From Tillandsia leiboldiana (Eukaryota; Streptophyta; Magnoliopsida; Poales; Bromeliaceae): 64,000 bases of DNA. The stretch is taken from positions 17,319,161 through 17,383,160 of the forward strand of contig CM055071.1 in assembly GCA_029204045.2 (NCBI GenBank), written 5' to 3'. A program made the translations under genes and the position numbers. Of the stretch, positions 31,469-42,591 are shown piece by piece (within the stretch, counting starts at the first letter, position 1; each line of letters starts with the position of its first letter). Under the pieces are notes generated by a model. It was not told where the DNA came from. It did not search any database and saw nothing but the letters and a program-made list of their open reading frames with translations.

Positions 31469-31568
31469 NNNNNNNNNNNNNNNNNNNNNNNNNNNNNNNN
31501 NNNNNNNNNNNNNNNNNNNNNNNNNNNNNNNNNNNNNNNNNNNNNNNNNNNNNNNNNNNNNNNNNNNN
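31469..31568. other. Assembly gap (100 N)
   Basis: Exactly 100 undetermined bases, a conventional placeholder for a gap of unknown size. It lies where the other LTR has the CGACGGCGAAAA and 78-bp repeat arrays and then the extreme GC island. Comparison with the intact 5' LTR implies at least about 2.4 kb of LTR is missing. Confidence 0.98.
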
Positions 31569-32827
31569 CTCTCTCTCAAAAAGAAAAGCAGCCGAAAATA
31601 GCGAAAAGTCCAAAATTTCCAAAGGACCGATGCCTTCGCCCCGATCAAAACAGAACAGGTTCCCGCATCGCCTCCATTTCTGGAGTAGTCCTTCGAAATT
31701 TTTCACTCCGCCCGCTATTTTCGGTGATAAAACGGGATAACAAGGAGAGTGAGAGGTTGAAGTTGTCCCTGCTGTGGCAGCAACCCAAAACCACAGTCCA
31801 CCAACTCAACCAAGTAGGGGTGCAAAACTCTGACCTCAACCACCAGGAAAGGAAGTCATACCAAGTACCAAGCGATCCGCTAACCTGGCGCCCACCAATC
31901 GGCAACCCAAACTCATCCTCTCGGCTCTCAGGTGGTCGCTCAACTCAACAAACAGGCCTCGCCGAACCTTCACTGGGTAAACTCAACCGTAAATTCCATA
32001 ACTTCACAAGTAAGAATTTCTTCGGTTGCTTCAGATAGCTCAAATCCTTGTTCGACTCCAACGAAGAAAGGCCGATAAAGTGCGAGGATTCAATTACACT
32101 TCTTCCTATCAGACGAAAATCACGGTCCAAACTCCCCGCGTAAACTCAAGTCCATAAACATAGCCTTCTGCGGCTAGTGGCTTCCAAAAGATCGAAGTCT
32201 CCAAAAGGCAAAATCCTCCGTTGCTCCCTAGCAACCAAAACCATCTAGTTCCGCAGGTACATCTCTCGACGAGGCAACCAACATCTCCCCTCTTAGGAGT
32301 TGCTGCACAATCCTCCAGTGATCTTGAAGCTCTAAGCCACTTCGGAAATAAATCCAAATGTCCACGACGGGTCCGGCTGCTAACCCGTTCAAACACGGCT
32401 GGAGAACTCGATTCTTCAAATACTAACAATCACAGGCCTCAGTCAATCCACTTGACCGCAAGGCAAGCTCAAAAAGCCCCTACCGGGTTCTGAACACTAA
32501 CCGGGCACGGCCCCCGGCTGCCAGGTTCCAAAACCATGTCGACCACTAACTCGGTCTCCAATCCACTATCTCGGCACCACAACCGCCGAGAACCTCCAGG
32601 TCTCTGTCTCCTCTGAGACACATGATCCTGGGGCTGGCACCATGGCAACCTCGATCCACTCCGCTAACCCGAACTCAGGCCATACCGGAAGACTCTCTCT
32701 CTGGAGCTGGTCCCTCAATCTCCGTCCCTCCTGGACGTGATCAGTGATCCTCGGTCAATCCATCGCACATGCCCAATCGCTGCATCTACGGTCGGCACTC
32801 GCCGAGAATACACAATGAGATAAATAT
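31569..32827 (-). mobile_element. E2 internal region, unassigned
   Basis: Between the gap and the decayed gag. No zinc knuckle, protease, RT, RNase H or integrase motif could be read in any frame. Low-quality open frames only. Consistent with a non-autonomous internal region. Confidence 0.55.
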
Positions 32828-33414
32828 CTAGGTGCCGTCCCCTCTCAACATAAACAACCCCGAAGCCTCAACCTGGGTGACAAGGGGCCCACTACTCAAC
32901 CTTCGCGGAAACTCGCTCCCGGTGGTCCAACAGGACGAACCCGACGCCACCAATTCTCGGCGTCCCAAACGAAAGGCGCAAGATCCCGCGCCCTGATGCT
33001 TCTCCTGGATGAACAATCCTTGAACAGCTTTTCCATAGCAGCGATCCAGCTCTCGGCCTCCCAAGGCCCCCAACTTAAATCCTAAAATCTGCAGGGGATG
33101 GGACTGGATGAAGTAGAATAACCGGTTGGCAACCTCTCGCTGCTCCTGCACCATCAGTGGTGCGACCAGGGTCGAAATCGACAATGTCGCGGCTGGAGTA
33201 CTACTGGCGATACCCCGGGAGATGCTCTCAGCTTAAACATGCGCAACACACGCTCCATGTTCTTCTCCTGGCGCCGCAACGCCTCCGACATCTGGGCCAC
33301 CTCAGCCCGCAGATCCTGTGCCTCACCCTGCCTAGCCTGCTCGGCAGCCCGCCGTCCGGGCTCCTCAGCTGAGGTCAAACGCCCGCTCGTCGCTGCACGA
33401 CGTCTCGGCGGCAT
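32828..33414 (-). pseudogene. E2 decayed gypsy gag
   Basis: The minus-strand ATG at 33414 begins MPPRRRAATSGRLTSA, a typical plant gypsy gag start. An acidic/Q-rich helix containing RRQEKNMERVLRM follows. After frame shifts, blocks such as RELDRCYGKAVQ and FIQEKHQGA recall the capsid region of plant gypsy gag. E3 has the same decayed blocks (56930-57240). Coding is broken into at least two frames. Confidence 0.65.
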
Positions 33415-33505
33415 CACAGGTAGCTGAAACAAAACAAACATCAGGACACAACAACCATACGACCCAATCCAGCGAGAGTCTAAAATTTGTTATCCTTCCT
33501 AAAGT

Positions 33506-33531
33506 ATTATGTTGTCTGCAGCCAACATAAT
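33506..33531 (-). other. DIS-like leader hairpin of E2
   Basis: Perfect 9-bp arms ATTATGTTG/CAACATAAT around an 8-nt loop with CTGCAG. Outer AAAGT and ACTTT bases can extend the stem. It lies 158 nt after the PBS and about 90 nt before the gag ATG. Confidence 0.75.
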
Positions 33532-33689
33532 CACTTTGAGAGAATAACATATCAAATCACTCATCCCAACCCGAGGGAGAGGTAAAAACTCAATCTGGAC
33601 TCTCGCTAAAAGTCACGACTCTCACGTAGTCATCCTAATGTCCAACCACAAGCCTAGGGTTTCTAAGTCCTCAATGACCTATAACCTAG

Positions 33690-33701
33690 GCTCTGATACC
33701 A
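33690..33701 (-). other. Primer-binding site of E2
   Basis: The minus strand reads TGGTATCAGAGC, eight bases from the LTR end at 33710. Confidence 0.92.
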
Positions 33702-33761
33702 CTCTAATCTGTCACGCCCCGGGGTCGAAACTGCGACCCGGGCTCGCTAACAGATCCGCCA

Positions 33762-33785
33762 TCTGTACGGAAACTGCCGTACAGA
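33762..33785 (-). other. Covarying U5 hairpin in E2 5' LTR
   Basis: Arms TCTGTACGG/CCGTACAGA (9 bp), 6-nt loop. The E3 equivalent is TCTGTGCGG/CCGCACAGA, a compensatory A-T to G-C change. Confidence 0.75.
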
Positions 33786-36164
33786 CGAAGCGTCTAGCCT
33801 GCAAAAGACAAAACTACAGCTACACAGATATCAGAGCGGATAAAAAGCTGTACTATAAAATTTTTCTCAACTACAAGTTGCTACAACTCATAGCCTATCT
33901 CCCAAAATCAGGCGATACAAATAGAAGTCCTCCTATACAACATCTACGAATCCAAATGGGAGATAGCTAACAAGACACATAACCCACTCCCACAATCCGG
34001 GATGGTACATCTACCTCTCTCTAAAGTAACAATGCTGGTAGGGAACTATCACGCGACTCCCTGTCCTCGGTCCGTCCAATCAAGCTCAGCAGGAACGGAA
34101 GAAAGCCTCAGCAACCTGTCACCGACAGAGGGTGTGAGAACTACATCCTACAGTAGTTCTCAGTGGGTACCGTCTCCAAGAACCACGGTCTGCCCACTAA
34201 GTCTACCAGAGGCATAAGATAGAGAAAAGACTGATAATAAGATAAGTAAGCTGGAAAGGAAATCTACAGCTATCATGCCTCTATCTACTATGCTCAATAA
34301 GAAGAGACTATGGATGATGGAATGCAGTCACTCACTGCTGACAACATGTCACAAGTACTAAGCCCAAGACGCTCTACTATGACACATGCTACGCCATCAC
34401 TCTCTCAGTACATCACAAATCTCAGCGACTGCCCACCCGGGTCCAGTCGAATCAAGCCTGCGCCCCCTGGTGTATCAACCAGGGTGTCCAAACGGACAAA
34501 CTCAATATCTCACACAGTGACCCCATGGTAGCACGGCCAGGGGTATCAAGCGACCTCTAGTACATGAACTAGGCGCATCATCGAAGCCTCGTCAGGCTCG
34601 GTATCATCATCGCAGCCTCATCAGGCTCGGAATCATCAACGCACCCGGGGCGTGGTTCGAGGGGTGCGACCCCACCGAACTCAAGTATCTCATCAGTATC
34701 ACTGTCTCACAAGTGGCTCCTGCAGGCTGTGGTCCTCGATCAAACAGATCGGTATCTCGGTGCTCAAAGCACAAACTCGGTCGGAGAACCCTCCACGACT
34801 CAATCGCACAACACAGACCCACTCAACGAAGGTACAACACAGCTGGGACCGCCGTCTCTCCCACGGCTCCCACAACACAACTCCACTGAACTCAACACTC
34901 AACCCACGGCCGGAGCTACTCCACGGCTAAATCTACGAAGGGTCCGAAACCCAGGGAGACTAACATCTACGTCCCCAAGAGAGAAAGCAGCCCTTAGAAC
35001 CCAGATCACTCGAATCCGCTCGGTGGATAAGTTTATAAGAAACCATGTCATTTATTTCAGAAAACCATTCGATCTGAGAAAAATCCATCTTTTAGTGATT
35101 TTTAGTCTCTTTTAGGAAAATCCTTTGAAATCAAGTTTTATGCCCAAGCCTCGAAGAGCTGATGCCTTCGTCCCAACGGACGAGAACAGACTCAGACAAC
35201 CCTGCGAGGCTTGGGAGAAAACATTGGCTGACTAAAATCATGTATTTATCCAAAAAGGTTTTGGGTTCAAGGTCCTGCTAACACACGTGCACCACGATCC
35301 CAACCTGGTGGTGACGAGAAGAACAGTGGAAAGGAAAACCCCCGGGACCACCGTTTATCTGAAACGGCTCCCCAAAAAGCTAACACTGGCCTAACCCAGC
35401 CACCAGACCCCACTCGGCCCCCCGGGCCCGAGTGCAACACCCGTCCCACAACACTCTGACCACTCGGCCCACTACCCGGGCGAGGAAACTCTAAGTCCCG
35501 AAGGATAAGCAAAATGTGGGATGTCTAAAGCATAAAGGAACCTAGCCCAAATCAAGGTTCACAATGGGTCTGGTCAAACTCATGCACATATGACGGGGGT
35601 GCTAGCTAAGTTCCAAGAAAACACTTAAACTAGCATGCAAACCTAAAACATTAGAATTAGAAGGAAGTCCGTAGACTTGGAGAGAAAACCAACCCACCTC
35701 AGAAAGCCACCAATTGCTCGTCGACACTTGCAATTGTCACAGCGGCTTACCTGGCCTCCAAGGGGTCCGCACGCAACCCGAAGCCCGATGCCAGAAACCG
35801 CACGCAAAACGGAGCACGCGGCGACCAACCACACGACCGCGCGCTCCGCGGAAGCAAAAACCGCACCGCAAGCTGTCAGAAGCGAAGAAATCGCAAAATC
35901 AATCAAAAAGGTCAAAACCGAGCATCCGACGGCGAAAAACAGCTTCCGTCGGCGAAAACAGCCTCCGTCAGCGAAAAGTCAGCGCCCGACGGCGAAAAAC
36001 AGCCCGTCGGCGAAAACCAGCGCCCGACGGCGAAAACAGCTCCGTCGGCGCGAAAACTGCTCAAAAACAGCTTGCGAAAAACCAGCGAAAACTGCGCAAA
36101 CTGCTCGCGAAAAATGGCGGAAACCTGCGCGAAAACCTGCGCGAAACTGCGCGAAATCTGCGAG

Positions 36165-36485
36165 CGAAAACAGCGAAACCGCTTGCGAAACTGCTCGCAA
36201 CCTGCTCGCGAAAAACGGCGAAAAACTGCGCAAAAACAGCGAGCGAAACAGCGGAACCGCTTGCGAAACTGCTCGCAACCTGCTCGCGAAAAACGGCGAA
36301 AAACTGCGCAAAAACAGCGAGCGAAACAGCGGAACCGCTTGCGAAACTGCTCGCAACCTGCTCGCGAAAAACGGCAAAAAACTGCGCAAAAACAGCGAGC
36401 GAAACAGCGGAACCGCTTGCGAAACTGCTCGCAACCTGCTCGCGAAAAACGGCGAAAAAAACTGCGCAAAACAGCGAGCGAAAAC
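36165..36485 (-). repeat. 78-bp tandem repeat, about 4 units, in E2 LTR
   Basis: The phrase GCTTGCGAAACTGCTCGC starts at 36181, 36259, 36337 and 36415: exact 78-bp spacing. Units differ by very few bases. S3 of the same class has a different array (TTTTCGCGCAGG units) at this place. Confidence 0.92.
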
Positions 36486-36679
36486 AGCGGCCGACGGCGG
36501 CCCACGGCTCCGACGGCGAAAACACGGCGAAAACCCGCGAAAGACAGCGGCCGACGGGGGAAAACAACGGTTGACGGCGAAAAACGGTGCCGGCACGCAA
36601 ACCGAGGTGCCACCGCTGTCCCGGGAGCACGCCGAGCGGCGAAAAACCAGCCGCGCGACGAGGGAGGCCCGCCGCACGC

Positions 36680-37270
36680 CGCCCAACCAAGCGGCGCCGC
36701 GCAGCGGCCCGCTGCGCGGTGCCGGAGCGCACCGCGCTGCGCCCAGCGGCGCTGCGCACAGCGCCCAGCGGCGCTGCGCGCGGCGCCCAGCGGCGCTGCG
36801 CGCAGCTCCCAGAGGCGCTGCGCGCGGGCCCGCGCGCAGCCCACTGCGCTGCGCGCGGTCGCGCGCCTGCGCAGGCCCGCGCGCGGCCCGCGCGGCCCGC
36901 GCAGGCCCGCGCGCACACGCGCGGCCCTGCCGCGCGCGCCTGCGCGCGGCCAGGAGGGCCCGCGCGCCCCTGCGCGCGGCCCTGCCGCGCGCGCCTGCGC
37001 GCGGCCAGGAGGGCCCGCGCGCACGCGCGCGGCCCTGCCGCGCGCCCCTGCGCGCGGCCCTGCCGCGCGCGCCTGCGCGCGGCCAGGAGGTGCCGCGCGC
37101 ACCTGCGCGCGGCCAGGCAGCGCCGCGCGCACCTGCGCGCGGCCAGGCAGCGCCGCGTGCAGCACTTTGCTGCACGCGGCGCCGCGCCCAGCGGCACCGC
37201 CACAGGGTGCTGCCAATAGCAGCACCCTGGCGCCGCGCGTGCGCCGTTGCGCGCGCGCGCGGCCGCCGGC
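36680..37270 (-). repeat. Extreme GC-rich island of GCGCGCGGCC-type repeats in E2 LTR
   Basis: Almost only G and C, made of short variable units such as GCCAGGAGGGCC, CCTGCGCGCGGCC and CAGCGGCGCTGCG. All six frames are nearly stop-free because TAA/TAG/TGA cannot occur in such sequence; no protein is implied. It lies inside the putative leader intron downstream of the donor at 37422. Confidence 0.9.
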
Positions 37271-37608
37271 GACGGCAAAACCCAGAAAAACCCAAAAAAA
37301 ATCCGATAAAATCCAAAAATCCCAAAAACCAAGAATCCACATTTTTCATGATTTTTAAACACCAATTAAAAATCCTCAAAGCTCCAAAACACCGAAAAAA
37401 CCTCAAAAAGAGAAATTACTTACCTCGTTGACGCACGCCGCACGCCCACGGCGCTCTCTCGGCCACCAACGGGGAGTCCAAAAATCCAAGAAGCTCCAAT
37501 CCCAATTTCTTCTTTTTCTTCTTCTTCCTTTTTCCTCTCTTTTCCTCTCCTTTCTTTCTCTTTTCCTTTCTTTCTCTTCTCTCTGCTGCAGAGGAGGGTG
37601 GAGGCAGC

Positions 37609-37617
37609 TTTATATAA
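37609..37617 (-). promoter_or_regulatory. TATA box of E2 5' LTR
   Basis: TTATATAAA preceded in sense by TTAATTAATTAA-rich DNA and followed by GCTGCCTCCACC, a purine-rich tract and a donor-like site. Confidence 0.7.
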
Positions 37618-37689
37618 AGCATAAAGCTTTAATTAATTAAATCCATTAATTAATTAACTCCAAACTCCAACTCCAACTCACTTTTTGCC

Positions 37690-38235
37690 TTCGGGCTCTC
37701 CGCCGCTGCCCGGAACTTCCCGAACTCCGCTGTAAATCGAAAATACACGCGCTCCCAGCTTTTTCTCTCCAAAAAGCTCATCCGTTGAGGCGGGGTGCTC
37801 AAATCACTTACCGGCTCCAAAATTGCCAGTTCCAACTCACTTTTTGACTCCGGGTCCTCCGCGTCAGTCCGGAACCTCCCGAACCTCGCTGTAAATCAAA
37901 AGTACACGTGTCCACAGCTTTTTCTCCTCAAAAAGCTTATCCGTTGAGTCGGGGTGCTCAAATCCATTACCGGCTCCAAAATTGCCAGTTCCAACTCACT
38001 TTTTGACTCCGGGTCCTCCGCGTCAGTCCGGAACCTCCCGAACCTCGCTGTAAATCAAAAGTACACGTGTCCAGAGCTTTTTCTCTTCAAAAAGCTCGTC
38101 CGTTGAGTCGGGGTGCTCAAATCAATTACCGGCTCCAAAATTGCCAGTTCCGACTCACTTTTTGACTCCGGGTCCTCCGCGTCAGTCCGGAACCTCCCGA
38201 ACTTCGCTGTAATCTGAAAGTACGCCTGTTCCAAG
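37690..38235 (-). repeat. 159-bp tandem repeats in E2 LTR
   Basis: About 3.5 units, each with the phrases AGTCCGGAACCTCCCGAAC, AAAGTACACGTG and TTTTCTC(T/C)(T/C)CAAAAAGCT, equivalent to the array measured in S3 (51735-52300). Confidence 0.88.
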
Positions 38236-38463
38236 TGTTCCTGAATTTCCGGCGCTCCACGGTGAAGTCGGAAATTTCCAATCTCATCCTCAATCGGCCT
38301 ACAAAGCCCGGAAAAACCCCGAATCGAGCTGGAGCTTCCGCGTTGATCCGAATCAACCCGGCATCCACTGTAACCTCAGATGCAACATGCTCAAGGCAAC
38401 TCTCTGCTCCAAGTCATCTGTGTGGTCGGCGCGCTATCCAATGCCCCGGTACTTTACAATATG

Positions 38464-40938
38464 TGTGTCTGGGAGTGGATTGTGCCAGGATATCTTTCAG
38501 CCCATTCGGTCCCTCCGTTTCAGATTTTGGATGCCTCGTTGGAGTAGGCGTTGAGTGGAGCGTGGCGCTAAAGTTCCTTTTGATAGGAATCTGCCACCAG
38601 AGGCGAGTTCTGGATAGAGGCGCTTGGCGCTAGGTGTTGGAGGACAGAGCGGCCAATAGAGGCATTCCCGATTTCCTTCCCCAGGATCGTGGATTTCTGA
38701 GACGCTAGAGGTCGGGTGGACCCCGATAGCAGTACCAGCATTAGTATCAGCAGCGGCGGTAGCATGGATGTGTTATCTGCGGAGGACCACATTCGTCGCC
38801 TCAGTGTGAGCAGAGGCAGAGGTCATACTCCCTGTGTGATTGGTATAGATATTTTCTGGCAGACTGGACTTTGATGACGAGGCAGACTGAGCGATAACCA
38901 CTTGCATCGAGCGATTGAGTCTGTGCTGCCTGGTTGGAGGGCGCCTCGATAGTGGATCGGATTATCGCAGGTGTGATTTCATTACAGCAGTCTCAGTTAG
39001 AGCATTGTGCATTCCTGCATGGACTAGAGGCGGAGTCATTACCACGTGCACTAGAGGTACAGGTTCCTGTCGGTGTTGTGCATGTGGAGGAGTCTTGTGG
39101 ATCATGTCCAGTGCAGTTGAGACCACGAGTTATACCGGCAGACTTATTGACTTTTGTGGTAGTTGGTGTTTTGACCCAATGCCTGAGATTGGTTGGCACG
39201 GTACCACATGATGTTTGACTGCGGAGAGAGAGAGGACTATGACCTTCTGCGAGGCAGATAAGAAGAGGTTTGTTTGTAGAGACAATTGGAACACATAGGT
39301 TACAACGACAGTGTGAGAGGTGCCTACGGCGGCACCGGGACTCAAGGATATCCCTATTGCCCGTGAGATCCCGGGTGTGAGTCCACCTGAGCTGATGTTG
39401 ATGCCGCCAGTTAGGGAGATTGAGATTGACGTGGTTCTGGGAACCGCGCCAACCTTGACAGCACCTCATTGGATATCACCAATAAAGCTGAGAGAGCTGA
39501 TAGCGCAGTTGCAGGATCTGATGGATCAAGGGGTCTGTTGGACCTAGTGCAACGCCGTTGATATACGGTGGTAATGCCACATCGTTGGTACATGACTGTG
39601 AGTGTTCTTTTCTGGTTTGAGCACTAGCAGGTCCGGGTTTTATTTAGGACCATTGATTGAGTTATACTCTAGCAGTTGTTCTTCTATGAGGCATATATCT
39701 ATTTGGAATCTTATAGCCGAGGATTTTGCCAAGACGGTGTTCAGGACACTGTATGGGCATTATGCGCTCTTAGTGAGGCCAAGTGGATTGACTAATGCCC
39801 TGCTGCCTTTATGATTTGTGGAATTGTGTGTTCCAGCTGTACTTGGATGGATTGGTAAAAGTGTTCTGCATAGATATTTGGATTGACTCCCAGAGTGACT
39901 TGGATCATGAGGAGCACTTATGGATGGTGCTACAACATCTATGAGGGAGAAGTTGTATGCCGAGTTGTTGAGGTACGAATTTTAGCTTCAGGAGCATACC
40001 TTATTGGGCCACATTATTCTAGCCGTAGGAGTGGCTGTGGAAATTCGGCCAAAATGGATGCTATACGAGATTGGTTGAGATCGACATTTATTGTTGAAGT
40101 GAAGAGCTTCTTGGACTGGGCAGTGCCAGTAGAGCTTGACGAATGGATGTTGAGATTGATACCAGCGCCGATTTTAGCTTGACGATGGGTGTTGGATTTG
40201 CGAGTTATAGTGATGTCTCCCTTAGGGGCTGTGGAGTTACTGCTGGATTATGGATGAGCATCCAGTATCATCTCGACAGGGCCACTGTGGTAGCGGATAC
40301 CTTGAGCGGGAGAGCTGTCTGGGGTTGAGTTTGATGATTTCATAGTTGGCGCTATGTGGTGTTGTTGAGGCGAACAGGGCTTGAGGTTGTGTCCCTGGGG
40401 GTCCCTTTTTGATTGTAGCCTGCGGATGGGCAGTCCACTCGGATGGACAGGATTCGAGAGTGACTGAGTGAGGACCCCAGCTTGTTAGGGCTTCTTTACT
40501 TCTTGGATGTTGTGGGGGTGTGTTCCGGGTTGCCCTAGTTGAGTTGGCACAAGGGTGTGGTGTTGGTGCGCGTAGCACTGGTTGTTCGCTCCTTTCCCCC
40601 AGTCTCTTTGTTGGAGTCCCTGATGTTTTTTCCACGTCTTAACTCAGGAGTGTTATACTTTTGGATCCCTCGCCCGTGATTGACTCGCCCCATTTGAGAT
40701 CTGTGAGTGTTTGGAGTACGAGGGACGCTCATTGCGAATTCTGGCTGTGAGATGAGGGAATTGCACAATTGGGCCATGCCGTACCGGTTGTTGTTGTCAT
40801 TGAGGAGTAATCACGGGGAGTGAGTGGTGACGTGGGAGCTGGAGACGGTGATAATGAGTACCTACCCTTTTGTATTTGAGACTCCCTTTTTGAGTTGTGT
40901 TAGTTTCGAGGATGAAACTTTCTTTTAGTGGGGGAGGA
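38464..40938 (+). pseudogene. E1 internal region: decayed gypsy gag knuckle, protease, RT and RNase H relics
   Basis: After the E2 duplication, plus-strand relics appear in canonical order. A damaged zinc-knuckle segment lies near 38775-38815 (TGCGGAGGACCACATT, as intact in E4 at 41281). The protease end and linker are at 39180-39330. The RT N-terminal block is at 39335-39545 (AAPGLKDIPIA, PPVREIEIDVVLGTAP, LRELIAQLQDLMDQGV). RT core at 39715-40080 reads EDFAKTVFRTLYGHYALLVR, then a damaged active-site segment and DHEEHLWMVLQHL. RNase H and its tail follow at about 40190-40320 (YSDVSLRGCG; QYHLDRATVVADTLSGR). Large internal deletions and stops make it non-coding. The blocks match the chromovirus/Tekay-like gypsy style. 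Confidence 0.85.
40927..40938 (+). other. Polypurine tract of E1
   Basis: AGTGGGGGAGGA directly before the 3' LTR start; it primes plus-strand DNA synthesis in LTR elements. Confidence 0.9.
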
Positions 40939-41248
40939 TGTGATGACCCGGATCTCCACAGAGCTTTTGCAGTGTGTCTGGCAACTTCTGGAGGCCTTTG
41001 CTATGTGTTAGAGGTGTTTGTGCACGAATCGGACCCAAGAATTGGGCTCAGTGTGGAAAACGGGAGCAAATTTGCCTAACCGGATGCCTTCGACAAATTT
41101 TAGAAGTGGAATTGGGCAAAACGGACATCGGATTTGGACTCAGCGTGCGAAAACGATGGAAATAGACTATTTACTTATATTTTTCGGAGTCCGGATGCCC
41201 AATCACGAATTTCGAGGCAAGGGGTTACTGTTCCGGCGGCCGGGACAG
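40939..41248 (+). mobile_element. E1 3' LTR, truncated after 310 bp
   Basis: Matches 24376-24690 closely (same start, ACAGAGCTTTTGCAGT, CACGAATCGGACCCAAGAA). Similarity ends at GGGACAG/CCACGG, where gag zinc-knuckle sequence of another element follows. The remaining 3.6 kb of LTR and the target duplication are lost. Confidence 0.88.
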
Positions 41249-42591
41249 CCACGGCTTCGCGACAGATTCAAATGTATATTCTGCGGAGGACCTCATTTGT
41301 CGCACACCTGTGATCAGAGGTGGGGTCGTTGTTATAAGTGTGGACAACCAGGCCACATTCGAGCTTCGTGCCCCCTTTCGACTTCAGCGCACCTTCATCA
41401 GCATCGGCTCCTTTTCCGCCTCTGCAGTAGTTGTCAGCTCAACGGCCTTATGCTCCAGCGAGCGGATCACCTTCTTTTTACCCTGCGGATCACCGGCCGC
41501 TGGCTCAGAGCGGTCGGGTCTACGCTGCTCAGGTGGAGGACTTTACAGCAGCCGACCATGTGGTGGCAGGTATTATTTTATTTTATTTACCGGCATTAGT
41601 TTTTGCATTGTATTGCACTTGAGCATCCTAGTCATTTGTTAGGAGTGCATTTATCTCTTTGCATGGGTTAGGGGTAGGACGGTTACCTGGTGTTTGGGAG
41701 GTTCATATTCCCGATCTTTGGCACGTAGAGGAGTGTTGTTGGTCCTGCCCAGTGCAGTTGAGTCCTCGATTGTACCAGTAGACATGATGGTCTTAACCTA
41801 GTTGCGGGACTTCGTTTTGGTACTTAGGACGGTTTGGCTGGCTCGGTTTTCTTCTTTTCGCGGCGGTTGATTGTGCCGCGAGGACGGTCCTCTTAGGGGC
41901 TAGGCCAGGAGTAGATGGTGTGCCGAGGTTACTTGAGGGCTATCTTTGCCTCTTTTGTTTCGACTTCGCGTGCGGGACGGGTGTTCCGCCGTGGGTGCGC
42001 AGCCTTTTTGGCTAGCGTGGTTGTGGGACCTGCGGCGGCGCCGGGGGCTCGGGGACATCCTTGTTGTTGCTGATTCCCGGATGTTTTTCCTTTTTAAAGT
42101 TGACTGGCGTGCCACCAGTTGGGGAGTTGAAGACGTGACTCCAGGATTTGTTGGTTGGGAGATGTTCTTGCGTTCCCACTGGTTTAAGGATTATAGATTA
42201 GTTTTCGAGTGATCAGTCGGGGGGATTTTGTGGGATAACCCGGGAGTGCGGAGGTACTCGGGTTGAGCTTTTATGCCTTTGGACTTGGTGGTTGGATTAC
42301 CGGGGGCCTAGGTGGAGCGGATGTTTTTGCCGGTGTGAACTACTTGGTAGCTCTAGCAGTTAGCCAGCTATACTTGGTTGAGGTGGTGCGGTTTCCTGGA
42401 GTGCCCGCCTCTATTTTGTATCAGATAGAAACCCATGGATTGCATTGAGTCTCTGGGGGAGGTATTAGACAGCTTTGGGAGCTTGAACCGAGGATGATTG
42501 TATATCTACCCCCCCCCCTTTTTTGTGCGAGGTTCCGACTTGAGGGATGACCTAAGTTTCGAGGACGAAACTTTTTTTTAGTGGGGGAGGA
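41249..42591 (+). pseudogene. E4 internal remnant: gag double zinc knuckle, protease start, protease-RT linker
   Basis: Near the left junction the plus strand encodes CIFCGGPHLSHTC and CYKCGQPGHIRASC, two CCHC-type knuckles of a plant gypsy gag. GRVYAAQVEDFTAADHVVAG then marks the gag/protease border (about 41515-41580). After a damaged protease, FRRGCAAFLASVVVGPAAAP (about 41970-42030) is the linker before RT. RT, RNase H and integrase are deleted. The 3' end carries a GTTTCGAGGACGAAAC phrase, the polypurine tract and the LTR. The open frame running from the E1 LTR into the knuckles across 41248 is an accident of the join. Confidence 0.85.
42580..42591 (+). other. Polypurine tract of E4
   Basis: AGTGGGGGAGGA, identical to that of E1, directly before LTR start TGTGAGGACCCG. 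Confidence 0.9.

Larger units (their letters stand above)
29167..38458 (-). mobile_element. E2: complete Ty3/gypsy LARD-like element with class B LTRs (assembly gap inside)
   Basis: Bounded by the perfect target duplication ATATG (29162-29166 and 38459-38463). In sense order the 5' LTR is 38458-33710 (4749 bp), followed by the PBS at 33701-33690, the leader, a decayed gag (about 33414-32830) and an unassigned internal region to 31569. The N gap (31469-31568) and the 3' LTR remainder (31468-29167) follow. The two LTR copies over 29167-31468 and 33710-36011 are almost identical by eye (about six substitutions), so this is the youngest insertion here. The missing part of the 3' LTR, the PPT and any pol lie in the gap. 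Confidence 0.93.
33710..38458 (-). mobile_element. E2 5' LTR, class B, 4749 bp
   Basis: In sense order: start TGTAAAGTACCGG (38458), tandem 159-bp repeats (about 37690-38235), TATA-like TTATATAAA (37609-37617), and a purine-rich tract (37497-37590 on the opposite strand CT-rich). Then a strong donor-like site CGAG/GTAAGTA (37422-37423), an extreme GC island of GCGCGCGGCC repeats (36680-37270), a 78-bp tandem array (36165-36485), CGACGGCGAAAA repeats (35925-36050), the AGGTGGGTTGG box (35689-35699) and U5. The long overlapping open frames on both strands of the GC island are compositional. Confidence 0.93.

Noticed and set aside
29167..36011. Nearly identical 2.3 kb segments 4543 bp apart, looking like a segmental duplication
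   Set aside because: They are the two LTRs of E2, confirmed by the ATATG duplication and the PBS beside 33710.
35677..37431. Open frames of 430-580 residues on both strands, Arg/Ala/Pro-rich
   Set aside because: They lie in the GC-only repeats of the E2 LTR, where stop codons cannot form; several frames on both strands are open at once and translate to low-complexity repeats.
41018..41599. A 193-aa fusion protein with zinc knuckles
   Set aside because: The N-terminal part is E1 LTR sequence; the frame is open across the 41248 junction by chance, and the knuckles belong to the E4 gag relic.
22452..42591. L5 as the 5' LTR of E4
   Set aside because: Order and strand would fit, but the L5 and E4 LTR starts differ noticeably and the rest of L5 plus PBS is missing, so the link cannot be shown.
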